The notes under the pieces: model-generated
The model's input: the letters and a program-made list of their open reading frames with translations, nothing else
The model's database searches: none
What the model was told of the DNA's origin: nothing
NCBI GenBank assembly: GCA_038530555.1
Contig: JBCBCN010000001.1
Coordinates: forward strand, 620,001 to 684,000
DNA length: 64,000 bases
DNA from: HKCCE3408 sp038530555
GTDB taxonomy: Bacteria; Pseudomonadota; Alphaproteobacteria; Rhodobacterales; Rhodobacteraceae
Direction of reading: 5' to 3'
Translations under genes and position numbers: made by a program
In this document: positions 33,539 through 42,175 of the stretch, piece after piece
Layout: the number at the start of each line of letters is the position of its first letter
How positions within the stretch are numbered: the first letter of the stretch is position 1

Positions 33539-34558
33539 ATGGCTGGCGGCACTCTCACCATCGATCTTGGCGCGATCGCGCAGAACTTTCGCGCGCTCGA
33601 CGCGATGAGCGCGGCTGAGACCGGAGCCGTGGTCAAAGCCGATGCCTATGGGTTGGGCCTTGAACCGGTTGGCAAGGCGCTGCGCAAAGCAGGCGCAAAC
33701 CGCTTCTTCGTGGCGATTGCCGAGGAAGGCGCGGCACTGCGTAAGATCCTAGGCCCTGGGCCGGAGATCGCCGTTTTTTCCGGGCATATGGACGGCGATA
33801 CCGGCCTCATTCGAGACAATGCTCTGACGCCGATGCTGAACAGCCCCGAGCAATGGGCGCGCCACCGAGAGACCGGCCTGACCTATGGCGTGCAGCTCGA
33901 CAGCGGCATGAGCCGCTTAGGCTTTCAGCCCGGCGATTGGGCGGAATGTCGGGATGAGATGGCGCCCAATTTGATCATGTCGCATTTGGCTTGCGCCGAT
34001 GAACCCGAGCACCGCCAGAACGCGGCGCAGCTCACCGCCTTTCGCGCGTTGACCGAAGGCGCTACGGCGCCGCTGTCGCTCGCGGCCACAGGCGGGACGC
34101 TGATTGGCCCAGACTATCACTTCGATCTCACCCGGCCCGGGATCGGCGTCTATGGCGGTATGCCCTTTGCCGAGGCCCGGCCGGTGGTGCGCCTCAGCCT
34201 GCCGGTGATCCAAGTGCGCGATCTCGCCCCGGGCGACACGGTCGGCTATGGCGCGACGTTCACCGCCGCGCGGCCCAGCCGGATTGCGACCGTATCCGGG
34301 GGCTATGCAGACGGTTTGATCCGCGCGATGTCCGGGCGCGGGGCGCTTTGGCATGGCGAGACCGCCTGCCCCATCGCCGGACGTGTGTCGATGGACCTGA
34401 TCGGTGTCGACATCACCGATCTGAACGAGACACCGGAAAGACTGGACATCCTTGCGCCGCACCAAGGCATCGATGACTTGGCCGAGGGGGCGGGCACAAT
34501 CGGCTATGAGATCCTGACGAGCCTTGGGGCGCGCTACACCCGCACATATCTGGCCTGA
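33539..34558 (+). CDS. alr: alanine racemase
   Basis: A PLP enzyme that makes D-alanine for peptidoglycan. The 339-residue protein has the PLP lysine K33 in AVVKADAYGLG, the second catalytic base Y237 in TVGYGATF, LDSGMSRLGF, and the C-terminal VSMDLIGVDIT. It is slightly short of the usual 360 but complete. The ATG at 33539 gives the normal N terminus; an ATG at 33522 is out of frame. Its stop and the next ATG are adjacent (TGAATG), so it is coupled to the following gene. Confidence 0.95.
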   Translation: MAGGTLTIDLGAIAQNFRALDAMSAAETGAVVKADAYGLGLEPVGKALRKAGANRFFVAIAEEGAALRKILGPGPEIAVFSGHMDGDTGLIRDNALTPMLNSPEQWARHRETGLTYGVQLDSGMSRLGFQPGDWAECRDEMAPNLIMSHLACADEPEHRQNAAQLTAFRALTEGATAPLSLAATGGTLIGPDYHFDLTRPGIGVYGGMPFAEARPVVRLSLPVIQVRDLAPGDTVGYGATFTAARPSRIATVSGGYADGLIRAMSGRGALWHGETACPIAGRVSMDLIGVDITDLNETPERLDILAPHQGIDDLAEGAGTIGYEILTSLGARYTRTYLA

Positions 34559-35023
34559 ATGGACCGCTATCCCAACATCCTGCTCTTCGCAAATCTCGCG
34601 CTGCTTGTGGTCTTCCCGCTGAGTTGGTTCGCGCCGCTGATGCGCGCGAGGCTCTTGCCGATCTTTGGGCTGAATGAGATCACGATCCTGTCGGGCATCG
34701 TATCGCTCTGGGAGGAGGAAAAGGCGCTCGCCGCCCTAGTCGTGCTGTTCGCGCTCGTGGCGCCGGTGGGCAAGACCCTGGCCCTGGCCGCTGTGCATCT
34801 CGGCCGCGCGGGGCCCCGCGCCCTGCCTTGGATCGCGGCGCTGGGAAAGCTTGCCATGGCCGATGTTTTTCTGATTGCGCTTTACGTCGTGCTGGCGCGC
34901 GGTCAGGCGATTGGCCGGGTCGAGACGGCTTGGGGCCTGTGGCTCTTTACGGCGGCTGTTCTGACCTCCATCGCGCTGGCCTTTTGGACCGACCGGCTGG
35001 CCAAACGAGCGCCGGAGGCCTAA
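34559..35023 (+). CDS. paraquat-inducible protein A-like membrane protein
   Basis: A 154-residue inner-membrane protein with four predicted helices. It resembles the second half of PqiA (NEITILSGIVSLWEEEKALA and VAPVGKTLALAAVHLG, then LGKLAMADVFLIALYVVLA), in which the conserved KLAMxDVF motif marks the family. PqiA works with MCE proteins in lipid transport between membranes; this single-domain form has no PqiB partner nearby. It starts immediately after alr and ends 10 bases before radA, so the three form one operon. Confidence 0.87.
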   Translation: MDRYPNILLFANLALLVVFPLSWFAPLMRARLLPIFGLNEITILSGIVSLWEEEKALAALVVLFALVAPVGKTLALAAVHLGRAGPRALPWIAALGKLAMADVFLIALYVVLARGQAIGRVETAWGLWLFTAAVLTSIALAFWTDRLAKRAPEA

Positions 35024-35033
35024 GCCCGGGCCT

Positions 35034-36398
35034 ATGGCGAAACCTGCGCTGTCATTTGTCTGTTCGAACTGCGGCACGGTCCACAAGAAATGGGCCGGGC
35101 AATGCGATGGCTGCGGCGCCTGGAACACCATCACCGAAGAGGCGCCGCTGTCCCAGGGCCCGGGCAAAGGTCTGGGCGCGGCCAAGGGCAAGGGCATGGC
35201 GCTGAGCGATCTGGCCAGCGGTGAGGCCGAGCCGCCGCGCCAGGGCTCCGGCCTGGCCGAGCTTGACCGGGTGCTTGGCGGCGGCCTTGTGCCCGCCTCG
35301 GCAACGCTGGTGGGCGGCGATCCCGGCATCGGCAAATCCACCTTGTTGTTGCAAGCTGCGGCCAGTTTCGCATCCCGAGGCCTGAAGGTCGTCTATGTCT
35401 CGGGCGAGGAGGCGACAGCCCAGGTTCGCCTGCGCGCGGGTCGTCTGGGCCTGCGGGAGGCCCAGGTCAAGCTCGCCGCGGAAACCAATCTGCGCGATAT
35501 CCTGACCACACTGGAGGCCGAGCGCCCAGACCTCGCCATCATCGATTCCGTGCAAACGATGTGGCTCGATACGGTCGAAAGCGCACCGGGATCGGTCAGC
35601 CAGGTGCGCGCCTCCTCCCATGAGCTTGTGACTTTCGCAAAACGGCGCGGCGTGGCGGTGATGCTGGTGGGCCACGTGACCAAGGAGGGCCAGATCGCGG
35701 GCCCACGCGTGGTCGAGCATATGGTCGACACCGTGCTTTATTTCGAAGGGGAGCGCGGGCATCAGTTCCGCATCCTGCGCTCGGTCAAAAACCGCTTTGG
35801 CCCAGCCGATGAGATCGGCGTTTTCGAAATGACCGGCGCGGGGCTGGCCGAAGTGCCCAACCCCTCGGCGCTGTTTTTGTCGGACCGCGACAGCCCTGCG
35901 CCGGGCTCAGCCGTCTTTGCGGGCATCGAAGGCACGCGGCCTGTTCTGGTCGAGATCCAGGCCTTGGTGGCGCCGTCGCCGCACAGCCAACCCCGCCGCG
36001 CGGTCGTGGGCTGGGATGCCGGGCGGCTGTCGATGATCCTGGCCGTGCTGGAGGCGCGGGTGGGCATCTCGTTTCAGGGCCTCGATGTCTATCTCAACAT
36101 CGCCGGCGGGATGCGGGTAACGGAACCCGCCGCCGATCTGGCCGTGGCCGCAGCGCTTCTGTCGGCGCGCGAAGATGCCGCCCTGCCCCGCGACGCGGTG
36201 ATCTTTGGGGAATTGTCGCTGTCGGGGGCGCTCAGGCCCGTCAGTCAGGCCGAGGCGCGCCTGAAAGAGGCGGCCAAGCTGGGATTTGCCCAAGCGATGG
36301 TCTCGGCGGGTGGGAAAACAGGAAACGGTGGCGGGCTCAGCCTCAAAACCATGCCCGATCTGGCGCATTTCGTAGGCGAGGTTTTCGGCGCAGAATAG
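35034..36398 (+). CDS. radA: DNA repair protein RadA
   Basis: RadA (Sms) is a DnaB-like helicase that extends recombination intermediates. The 454-residue protein has the N-terminal zinc finger C10-C13-C24-C27, a RecA-like domain with Walker A GDPGIGKS (95-102), the diagnostic KNRFG motif (252-256), and a C-terminal Lon-like domain with VEIQALVAPSP. It ends 15 bases from the convergent autotransporter gene. Association with alr is common in this order of bacteria. Confidence 0.96.
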   Translation: MAKPALSFVCSNCGTVHKKWAGQCDGCGAWNTITEEAPLSQGPGKGLGAAKGKGMALSDLASGEAEPPRQGSGLAELDRVLGGGLVPASATLVGGDPGIGKSTLLLQAAASFASRGLKVVYVSGEEATAQVRLRAGRLGLREAQVKLAAETNLRDILTTLEAERPDLAIIDSVQTMWLDTVESAPGSVSQVRASSHELVTFAKRRGVAVMLVGHVTKEGQIAGPRVVEHMVDTVLYFEGERGHQFRILRSVKNRFGPADEIGVFEMTGAGLAEVPNPSALFLSDRDSPAPGSAVFAGIEGTRPVLVEIQALVAPSPHSQPRRAVVGWDAGRLSMILAVLEARVGISFQGLDVYLNIAGGMRVTEPAADLAVAAALLSAREDAALPRDAVIFGELSLSGALRPVSQAEARLKEAAKLGFAQAMVSAGGKTGNGGGLSLKTMPDLAHFVGEVFGAE

Positions 36399-36413
36399 GC
36401 CCGCTCGCAAGCC

Positions 36414-37901
36414 TCAGAACCGCAGCGACACCCGCAACGCGCCCGAAAGCGAGGTCACATCGCTGCCCAAACCGCCCAACTCGATCGAGCTGTCGAGAAG
36501 GCGACCATTGCCAAGCTCGAGGCTTTGCCCAAGTTCGAGGCGCGCGGAAAAGCCGTCATCCATCAGGGCTTCCGCGACCAGCGAATTCGGAGACCCCATC
36601 TCGGTCCAGTCGAGATAGGCGCCCAGGAACATATCGCTCTGCGCCGTCATCCGGGTGCCGCGCAAACCTAGGGACACTTGCGCGAAGTCCACTTCGGTCG
36701 CGGCAGTGCCCGCCAAAAGCCCGCCCGTGCCCTCGATCTCTTCCTGGCCCAGCGAAAAGCCAAAGCTCGGGCTTAAAAGCCAAGCGAGCGAGACCGCGTG
36801 GTCATAGCGCAGCTCAAGCGTTGTCGCGGTCAGCTCCGTCTCGCCTTGGCCCGTGCCGCCAGCCTCTTCTTGGTCGAATGTGCCGCGTCCCAGGATCACT
36901 GTGGCCTCGCCGTGCCAGGGGCCCGAGCGGAAGGCGAGATAGGGCTGCACGAACAGCATATCGCCGTCGATGGACACGCCAGGGCGGTCGCTCTGGATCT
37001 CGTCATAGCCGAGGGAGAGGCCAATAACGGCATTGGGTCCCATCGCGATATCCGCGCCGATCTGCAGGCCATAGCCGGAAATATCTCGATCCCGCGTGTC
37101 GTCGCGAGCCGCAAAGCCCGTCAGTTCAACCCAAGTGTAAAGGTTGCCCGCAAGGCCCGGCGCATCCTGGCGCGAGGCTGTCACGGTCAGCTCTCCAGTC
37201 TCAGATGGTGCGCGCGCGAAATTGAGCGCCGTGTCGCGAAAAGACAGGCTGCGCGCGCCCTGATCCCGGGCCACGCCCTGCGCGGTGCGCACCACGAGCA
37301 TCGATGCGCCCGATGTGGCGGCGGCGAAATCGGCCACGCCCCCAGGCGGCGGGGCGGACAACAACAGGCCGAAGACGGCGCCGGTCAGCTCTAGATCGAA
37401 GGAATAATCGCCTCGGCTACCATTAGGATCATAGCCCGAGACCACCAATTGATATTCGCCATTGCTGAGGGACGTTGGGTTCGGGCCATCGCGAAACGTC
37501 CTCGGGCCGCGTGTGTTGGGGTTGGTTTCCACCTGCCAGGCGACGGCCTCGGTATCGCGGCGCTGACGGCCAAAATTGCGCAGACCCGCGGGAACCACCG
37601 CATTTGCGGGAAACAGGATATATTGCAGGCGCTGACTGCCCGTACCGGTGGTGACGACATTCGAGGCATTGATGCGAAGGCCCACCGGGTCACTGACGGT
37701 GATACCGACGATTTCATAGGTCCAGCCCGCATTGCGCGTATAGCTCAGGTCGGTGTTATCGAGCTTGAAGCTGCGCTGCGTTTGAGCGGCCGCGGTGGAG
37801 GCGAGGGCGAGTATCCAAGCGAAGGCAAGACATAACACAGCCAGCGCAAGCCCGCTTGCACGGCGCAGTCGCCAGGTGAACGGGATCTGGGTCCTAAACA
37901 T
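36414..37901 (-). CDS. autotransporter-type outer-membrane protein
   Basis: A 495-residue exported protein. Residues 1-41 are a signal peptide with a long hydrophobic core ending STAAA. A beta-rich N-terminal region (42-200; YQLVVSGYDPNGSRGDYSF) includes a pattern like a pre-peptidase or lectin-type sandwich. Residues 230-495 look like an autotransporter beta-barrel, with amphipathic strands and the terminal signature RVSLRF ending in Phe, as needed for BAM insertion. The passenger is short, so the cargo may be the beta sandwich itself. I chose the ATG at 37901; a longer frame to 37991 would hide the signal. It breaks the usual radA-cvpA-purF order, being inserted in the opposite direction. 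Confidence 0.82.
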   Translation of the reverse strand: MFRTQIPFTWRLRRASGLALAVLCLAFAWILALASTAAAQTQRSFKLDNTDLSYTRNAGWTYEIVGITVSDPVGLRINASNVVTTGTGSQRLQYILFPANAVVPAGLRNFGRQRRDTEAVAWQVETNPNTRGPRTFRDGPNPTSLSNGEYQLVVSGYDPNGSRGDYSFDLELTGAVFGLLLSAPPPGGVADFAAATSGASMLVVRTAQGVARDQGARSLSFRDTALNFARAPSETGELTVTASRQDAPGLAGNLYTWVELTGFAARDDTRDRDISGYGLQIGADIAMGPNAVIGLSLGYDEIQSDRPGVSIDGDMLFVQPYLAFRSGPWHGEATVILGRGTFDQEEAGGTGQGETELTATTLELRYDHAVSLAWLLSPSFGFSLGQEEIEGTGGLLAGTAATEVDFAQVSLGLRGTRMTAQSDMFLGAYLDWTEMGSPNSLVAEALMDDGFSARLELGQSLELGNGRLLDSSIELGGLGSDVTSLSGALRVSLRF

Positions 37902-38259
37902 GGCAAAAACCCTTTCTAGGTCGTCACTGATGCAAGATCGGAAACAATTGCGGCGCTTTAGTGGAAAAGTTGCGATGAAATTTTCCGACATTCTGTCTAG
38001 ACCGCTCGGCGCTCGCGCGGTCGCTGATCCGAAGGGATCACTGTGTCTCGCAACGCGTCAAGATGCGCAAAACTATTGAAATATGCCGAAAAACTTGGTT
38101 TGAGCCGGTAAGTGGCGGCGCCAGTCCAGGCGAAATTGCTTGCGTCGCAACTCTATGGGGGTGAAATCAGGGTCAAAAGGGCCCAAGCCGAGCCAACAAG
38201 CGGCACGGTCCCACAAAGGCGTCCGCAAACGGGCAAAGAGGCAAAGGCAGAGGTCCGCG

Positions 38260-38859
38260 ATGGAAGGCTTCACGATTTTCGATGGCGTCGTCGCCGGCGT
38301 TATCATCATCTCCGCGATACTGGCCTATTCGCGCGGGTTCATGCGCGAGGTCCTGTCGATCGCGGGCTGGATCGCCGCCGCAATCGTGGCGTTTCTGTTT
38401 GCCGCCCGCGCGCAGCCGCTGATCATGGAAATCCCCTATGTGGGCGATTTCATCGGCGCGTCTTGCGAAATGGGGATCATAGCGGCCTTCGCGGTCGTTT
38501 TCGTAATCACGCTGATCGTCGTGTCGTTTTTCACGCCCATTTTCTCAGGAGCGATCCAGCGCTCATTCATCGGCGGCCTCGATGCCGGTTTGGGCTTTCT
38601 TTTCGGCGTCGCGCGGGGGGTGATCTTGGTGATAGTGGGCCTGGTGGCTTACGAATGGATCGGTGGGGATGAGCCTATCGCGGTGATCACCGACAGCCGC
38701 TCGGTCGAGATTTTCGCCGACTCGCAGGGCTGGCTCGAAAGTCAGGTGCCACAAGACGCGCCGGGCTGGGTCCTCGCGCAATACGAGCAGCTCACCAGCA
38801 CCTGCGTCACCGACGGCGACGGGGTTGAGGCGGTCACGCCACCGGCGAACGACACTTGA
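38260..38859 (+). CDS. cvpA: CvpA-family inner-membrane protein
   Basis: A 199-residue protein with four membrane helices. It shows the family opening GFTIFDGVVAGVIIISAILA, the loop SRGFMREVLSIAGWI and SFIGGLDAGLGFLFGVARGV, all typical of CvpA. The protein affects colicin V export in E. coli and envelope integrity in several bacteria; its reaction is unknown. The ATG at 38260 follows AGAGG; an upstream extension to 38140 is basic and unlike CvpA. It precedes purF, the conserved cvpA-purF pair, across 177 bases. Confidence 0.92.
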   Translation: MEGFTIFDGVVAGVIIISAILAYSRGFMREVLSIAGWIAAAIVAFLFAARAQPLIMEIPYVGDFIGASCEMGIIAAFAVVFVITLIVVSFFTPIFSGAIQRSFIGGLDAGLGFLFGVARGVILVIVGLVAYEWIGGDEPIAVITDSRSVEIFADSQGWLESQVPQDAPGWVLAQYEQLTSTCVTDGDGVEAVTPPANDT

Positions 38860-38912
38860 GACTTAACCGACGCGCAACGATAGCTCTCGCGCGTGGCGCG
38901 CATTCTCCAACC

Positions 38913-38960
38913 TTGGCCCCAACCTTGCCCCCAAACTTGCCCCCAGATCTGCCCCCAAAT
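38913..38960. repeat. 12-bp tandem repeats, G-quadruplex potential
   Basis: Four 12-bp units start at 38913, 38925, 38937 and 38949, with consensus TTGCCCCCAAAC. On the minus strand they give four G-tracts of 4-5 G, each separated by exactly 7 bases, the pattern of a G-quadruplex. They lie 76 bases before the purF start. The frame extended from purF runs through them but encodes a Pro/Gln/Cys repeat, unlikely to be real protein. Confidence 0.85.
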
Positions 38961-39036
38961 TTGCCGTATCTCGACAGGTGACACGGGCGCTCAGGCAAGC
39001 TATATCGCGAGCAAACACCGAGGGAGCAGCTGCCAC

Positions 39037-40608
39037 ATGACCTCCGGCCCCAGTTACGGCTCCAGTCACGGTGCGCAAGACGGCCTTGCCGGGCGCGCGC
39101 CTCGCCAGTCTGCCGAGCCAGACGCCGCCGTTCTAGACACCGCCGAGACAGCCGCCACCGATCACGATCCAGATGCCGACAAACTGCGCGAAGAATGCGG
39201 GGTTTTTGGCGTCATTGGCCTGGCCGACGCGGCCAACTTCGTGGCGCTCGGCCTGCACGCCTTGCAACATCGCGGCCAGGAAGCAGGCGGCATCGTCACC
39301 CATGACCGGGCTGTTGGTTTCAACAGCGCAAGGCGCTTCGGCTATGTCCGCGACAACTTCACCGATGCCCAAACGATCAACGCTCTGCCCGGCGATCTGG
39401 GCATTGGGCATGTGCGCTACTCCACCGCAGGCTCCAAGGGGAACACAGCGATCCGCGATGTGCAGCCGTTTTTCGGTGAGTTCTCGATGGGCGGCGCGGC
39501 CATCGCCCATAACGGCAACCTGACCAACGCGCTGCAGCTGCGCCGGGAGTTGATCGCGCGCGGCTCAATCTTCCAGAGCTCCTCGGACAGTGAGTGCATC
39601 ATCCATCTGATGGCGCGCTCGATGGGCCGTTCGATTCCCGACCGCATGAAAGAAGCGCTCCGCCAAGTCGAGGGCGCTTTTTCAATTGTGGCCATGACAC
39701 GCTCCAAACTGATCGGTGTCCGGGATCCGCTGGGCATTCGGCCGCTGGTGCTGGGGCGGCTGGGCGAGGGCCATGTTCTGGCCTCCGAGACCTGCGCGCT
39801 CGATATCATCGGCGCCGAGCTCCTGCGTGAGATCGCGCCCGGTGAGATGGTGGTGATCACCGAGAAGGGCATCGAGAGTTTTCGGCCCTTCGAGCCGGTC
39901 AAGCCGCGGCCCTGTATCTTCGAATATGTCTATTTCAGTCGGCCGGATTCGCAGATCAACGGACGTTCGGTTTATGAGGTGCGCCGCGATATCGGGCGAG
40001 AGTTAGCCCGTGAAGCCCCGGTGGAGGCCGATATGGTCTGCCCCGTGCCCGATAGCGGCACACCGGCGGCGATCGGCTACGCCCAGGAAAGCGGTATCCC
40101 GTTTGAGATGGGCATCGTGCGCAACCAATATGTCGGGCGCACCTTCATCGAACCCACCGAACAGATCCGCAATATGGGCGTGCGGCTCAAGCTCAACGTC
40201 AACCGGGCGCTGATGCGCGGCAAGCGGGTGATCCTGGTTGATGACAGCGTGGTGCGCGGCACGACCAGTCGGAAGATCAAGGACATGGTCCTGGAGGCGG
40301 GTGCGGCAGAGGTGCATTTTCGCGTCGCCTCACCGCCGACAATCTGGCCAGATTTCTACGGCGTGGACATGCCCAACCGCGATGAGCTTTTGGCGGCACA
40401 CATGTCCGAGGAAGAGATGCGCGCTTATCTCGGGGTGGCCTCGCTCAAATTCGTCTCAATCGACGGGCTTTATCGCGCAGTGGGTGAGCCGCAGGGCCGC
40501 GATGCCGCGAACCCGAAATACCACGATGCGGTCTTTACGGGCGATTACCCGATCGAGCCCAAGGACATGATGGATCAGGGCTTCAAGCTGAAAACGGCCG
40601 CGGAATAG
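39037..40608 (+). CDS. purF: amidophosphoribosyltransferase
   Basis: First committed step of purine synthesis: PRPP and glutamine give phosphoribosylamine. The 523-residue precursor holds the glutamine-hydrolysing nucleophile C54 in LREECGVFGVIG, exposed after removal of a propeptide, the glutaminase motifs LGIGHVRYSTAGS and IAHNGNLTN, and the PRPP loop VILVDDSVVRGTTSRK. The propeptide here (53 residues) is longer than the roughly ten residues usual in relatives; I found no later start in frame before the cysteine. The CGVFG start is reached only after Asp/Ala-rich sequence. It follows cvpA in one transcription direction. Confidence 0.95.
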   Translation: MTSGPSYGSSHGAQDGLAGRAPRQSAEPDAAVLDTAETAATDHDPDADKLREECGVFGVIGLADAANFVALGLHALQHRGQEAGGIVTHDRAVGFNSARRFGYVRDNFTDAQTINALPGDLGIGHVRYSTAGSKGNTAIRDVQPFFGEFSMGGAAIAHNGNLTNALQLRRELIARGSIFQSSSDSECIIHLMARSMGRSIPDRMKEALRQVEGAFSIVAMTRSKLIGVRDPLGIRPLVLGRLGEGHVLASETCALDIIGAELLREIAPGEMVVITEKGIESFRPFEPVKPRPCIFEYVYFSRPDSQINGRSVYEVRRDIGRELAREAPVEADMVCPVPDSGTPAAIGYAQESGIPFEMGIVRNQYVGRTFIEPTEQIRNMGVRLKLNVNRALMRGKRVILVDDSVVRGTTSRKIKDMVLEAGAAEVHFRVASPPTIWPDFYGVDMPNRDELLAAHMSEEEMRAYLGVASLKFVSIDGLYRAVGEPQGRDAANPKYHDAVFTGDYPIEPKDMMDQGFKLKTAAE

Positions 40609-40611
40609 GCC

Positions 40612-41223
40612 TCAGGAACGCGCTGGGATCAGCCTGAGGCGCAGTATCTCGCCTCCTGGGCCTTCGAGCACTGCGTGGATCTCATCGGCACCGTCTAATG
40701 CGTCCCAATCCTCTGGCAACCGGCCTGGCGCAGTGCAACGGCGCGAGAGCTGATCGGGGACAATCCCGCTCACATGGTAAAGGTCGCCGCGCTGATGCTC
40801 TGGCAGGATCAGGTTCCAACCAGGGCCGAAGAACTCTGAGACACAGGCCGGGTCGGTGAAATAGTAGGGTGCCTCGGGTTCGGCATAGCGGGCATAGGCG
40901 CCGGCCGGAGCAAAGAGGCCATTGTCGGGCGGCAAATCCAGATAGTCGAACAGGCCCGGCAGGCCGAAGGTCACCGCGAAGGCATCCGGCGGGCCGCTGA
41001 GAAAGGCGAAGACAAAGGCGAAGGGCGCGGGGTTGATGGCCGCTTCATAGACACCGTCCTGCCCTTGGATAAGGGGCACGATCGCGTTGTCTTGGATTAT
41101 GTGCAGGCCCATCGCACCCGCGGCGACCCGGGCCTCATCTGCCCCGTCCCCATCTGCCCTGGCCGCAGTCACGCCTGCAGCCAAGGCGATCAAGCAACTT
41201 GCGAATAGAAAAAATCGGCGCAC
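40612..41223 (-). CDS. secreted hypothetical protein
   Basis: A 203-residue exported protein. From the GTG at 41223, after a GGAGGAGAG site, it opens with a signal peptide (RRFFLFASCLIALAAGVTAARA). The mature part is beta-rich, with LIQGQDGVYEAAINPAPFAF and PACVSEFFGPGWNLILPEHQ, and has two cysteines. I recognise no family. It ends four bases from purF on the other strand, where a GCCTCAGG/CCTGAGGC hairpin (40609-40640) lies across the junction. It is downstream of bioY but separated from it by a terminator, so it has its own promoter. Confidence 0.72.
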   Translation of the reverse strand: MRRFFLFASCLIALAAGVTAARADGDGADEARVAAGAMGLHIIQDNAIVPLIQGQDGVYEAAINPAPFAFVFAFLSGPPDAFAVTFGLPGLFDYLDLPPDNGLFAPAGAYARYAEPEAPYYFTDPACVSEFFGPGWNLILPEHQRGDLYHVSGIVPDQLSRRCTAPGRLPEDWDALDGADEIHAVLEGPGGEILRLRLIPARS

Positions 41224-41294
41224 GGTCCGCTCTCCTCCGATTTCGATATCCCCTATAGGTCGGAGGAGACGGACGGAGCGTTCAAACCGCCAAC

Positions 41295-41330
41295 AAAAAA
41301 CCGCCTGCACCGGGTGGGCGCAGGCGGTTT
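41295..41330 (-). terminator. rho-independent terminator of bioY
   Basis: On the minus strand an AAACCGCCTGC/GCAGGCGGTTT stem (11 bp) with an 11-base loop is followed by TTTTTTG, 24 bases after the bioY stop. It lies between bioY and the secreted-protein gene. Confidence 0.9.
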
Positions 41331-41353
41331 GGATGTTCAAGGGTGTTTGTTCG

Positions 41354-41926
41354 TCAGGCGCGGCGGCCAAAGACGCTGAGGCCCGCCGAGACGGCCAGTG
41401 CCGCCAGAACGGCCTTCACGGCGTCACCCACCAGGAACGGCGCCATCCAGCCCGCCCAGAGCGAGGACCATTCCGTGCCCAGCGTGATGGCGGGCCAGAT
41501 TAGGCCAGGGATGTAGATCATCGCCGCAGCGGCCAGAGTTACCGGGATCGCCGTCAGCGCGCTGCGCGCCAGACCCCGGTCAGCGGCAAAGCCGGTCAAC
41601 CAGGCCATGGCAACGAAGCCCAAGAGAAAGCCGCCGGTCGGACCTGCCATATAGGCCAGCCCGCCATTGCCGCTGGCGAAGACCGGCAGGCCCATGGCGC
41701 CCTCAGCCAAGTAGGTCACGAGTGTGATTGTGCCCAGGCGGGCGCCGAAGGTTAGGCCGATGGTCATGATCGCCAGGGTCTGCAGCGTCATTGGCACCGG
41801 AAACATCGGCACCGAGATCTGGGCCGCGATGGCGATCAATAGCGTGCCAGCCACGACCATTGTCACCTGCTTGAGCAGGCTGAGATCGCCCAAGGCGGCT
41901 TGGGCTAGGGTGGTATTGCGGCTCAT
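41354..41926 (-). CDS. bioY: biotin transporter substrate-binding subunit BioY
   Basis: The membrane S component that binds and imports biotin, alone or with an ECF energising module. The 190-residue protein has about six helices and the family motifs QISVPMFPVPMTLQTLAI, then VFASGNGGLAYMAGPTGGFLLGF (split here into two helices) and AWLTGFAADRG. I chose the ATG at 41926, which has GGAGG seven bases upstream; a longer frame starts at 41938. No bioMN genes lie nearby. I see no BioR-type operator upstream. Confidence 0.93.
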   Translation of the reverse strand: MSRNTTLAQAALGDLSLLKQVTMVVAGTLLIAIAAQISVPMFPVPMTLQTLAIMTIGLTFGARLGTITLVTYLAEGAMGLPVFASGNGGLAYMAGPTGGFLLGFVAMAWLTGFAADRGLARSALTAIPVTLAAAAMIYIPGLIWPAITLGTEWSSLWAGWMAPFLVGDAVKAVLAALAVSAGLSVFGRRA

Positions 41927-42002
41927 GCGGGCCTCCATGTCGGTCTACTGTCCCTGTTGCCTGCGGGTATCCGCGCCGCAGCGCAGAGTGTCAAGCCAGG
42001 GT

Positions 42003-42036
42003 AGTCTTGAAGTCGCCCATAGGTGGCATCAAGACT
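42003..42036. repeat. imperfect inverted repeat upstream of bioY
   Basis: AGTCTTGA (42003-42010) pairs with TCAAGACT (42029-42036) around an 18-base loop that itself contains GCC/GGC. It lies 77 bases before the bioY start and just before the 34-bp repeats. It could be an operator or part of a leader structure. Confidence 0.55.
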
Positions 42037-42045
42037 GCCGGAGCA

Positions 42046-42144
42046 GGGTGCGCGCTTGTCGCGTACCCGAGCTTTGCCAGGGTACGCGCTTGTCGCGTGC
42101 CCGAGCCCGGGCAGGGTGGGCGCCCCACGCCCCCACCCTTGCCA
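42046..42144. repeat. three 34-bp hairpin repeats between bioY and SDR gene
   Basis: Units start at 42046, 42080 and 42114, exactly 34 bases apart. Each contains a hairpin of the form GGGT-N-CGCG, short loop, CGCG-N-ACCC; in copies 1 and 2 the unlike bases form G-U pairs, keeping the stem. Copy 3 is diverged and three bases shorter. They lie 120-250 bases upstream of bioY and 32-130 bases upstream of the SDR gene, so they may be part of either leader or just an intergenic repeat. Confidence 0.85.
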
Positions 42145-42175
42145 TTTCCGCACCGAACCGTCACAGACCCGCGCC

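Noticed and set aside
33522..33540. ATG at 33522 as start of alr
   Set aside because: It is 17 bases upstream and out of frame with the racemase.
41927..42002. BioR-type operator before bioY
   Set aside because: No TATAGATA-like palindrome is present in this stretch.
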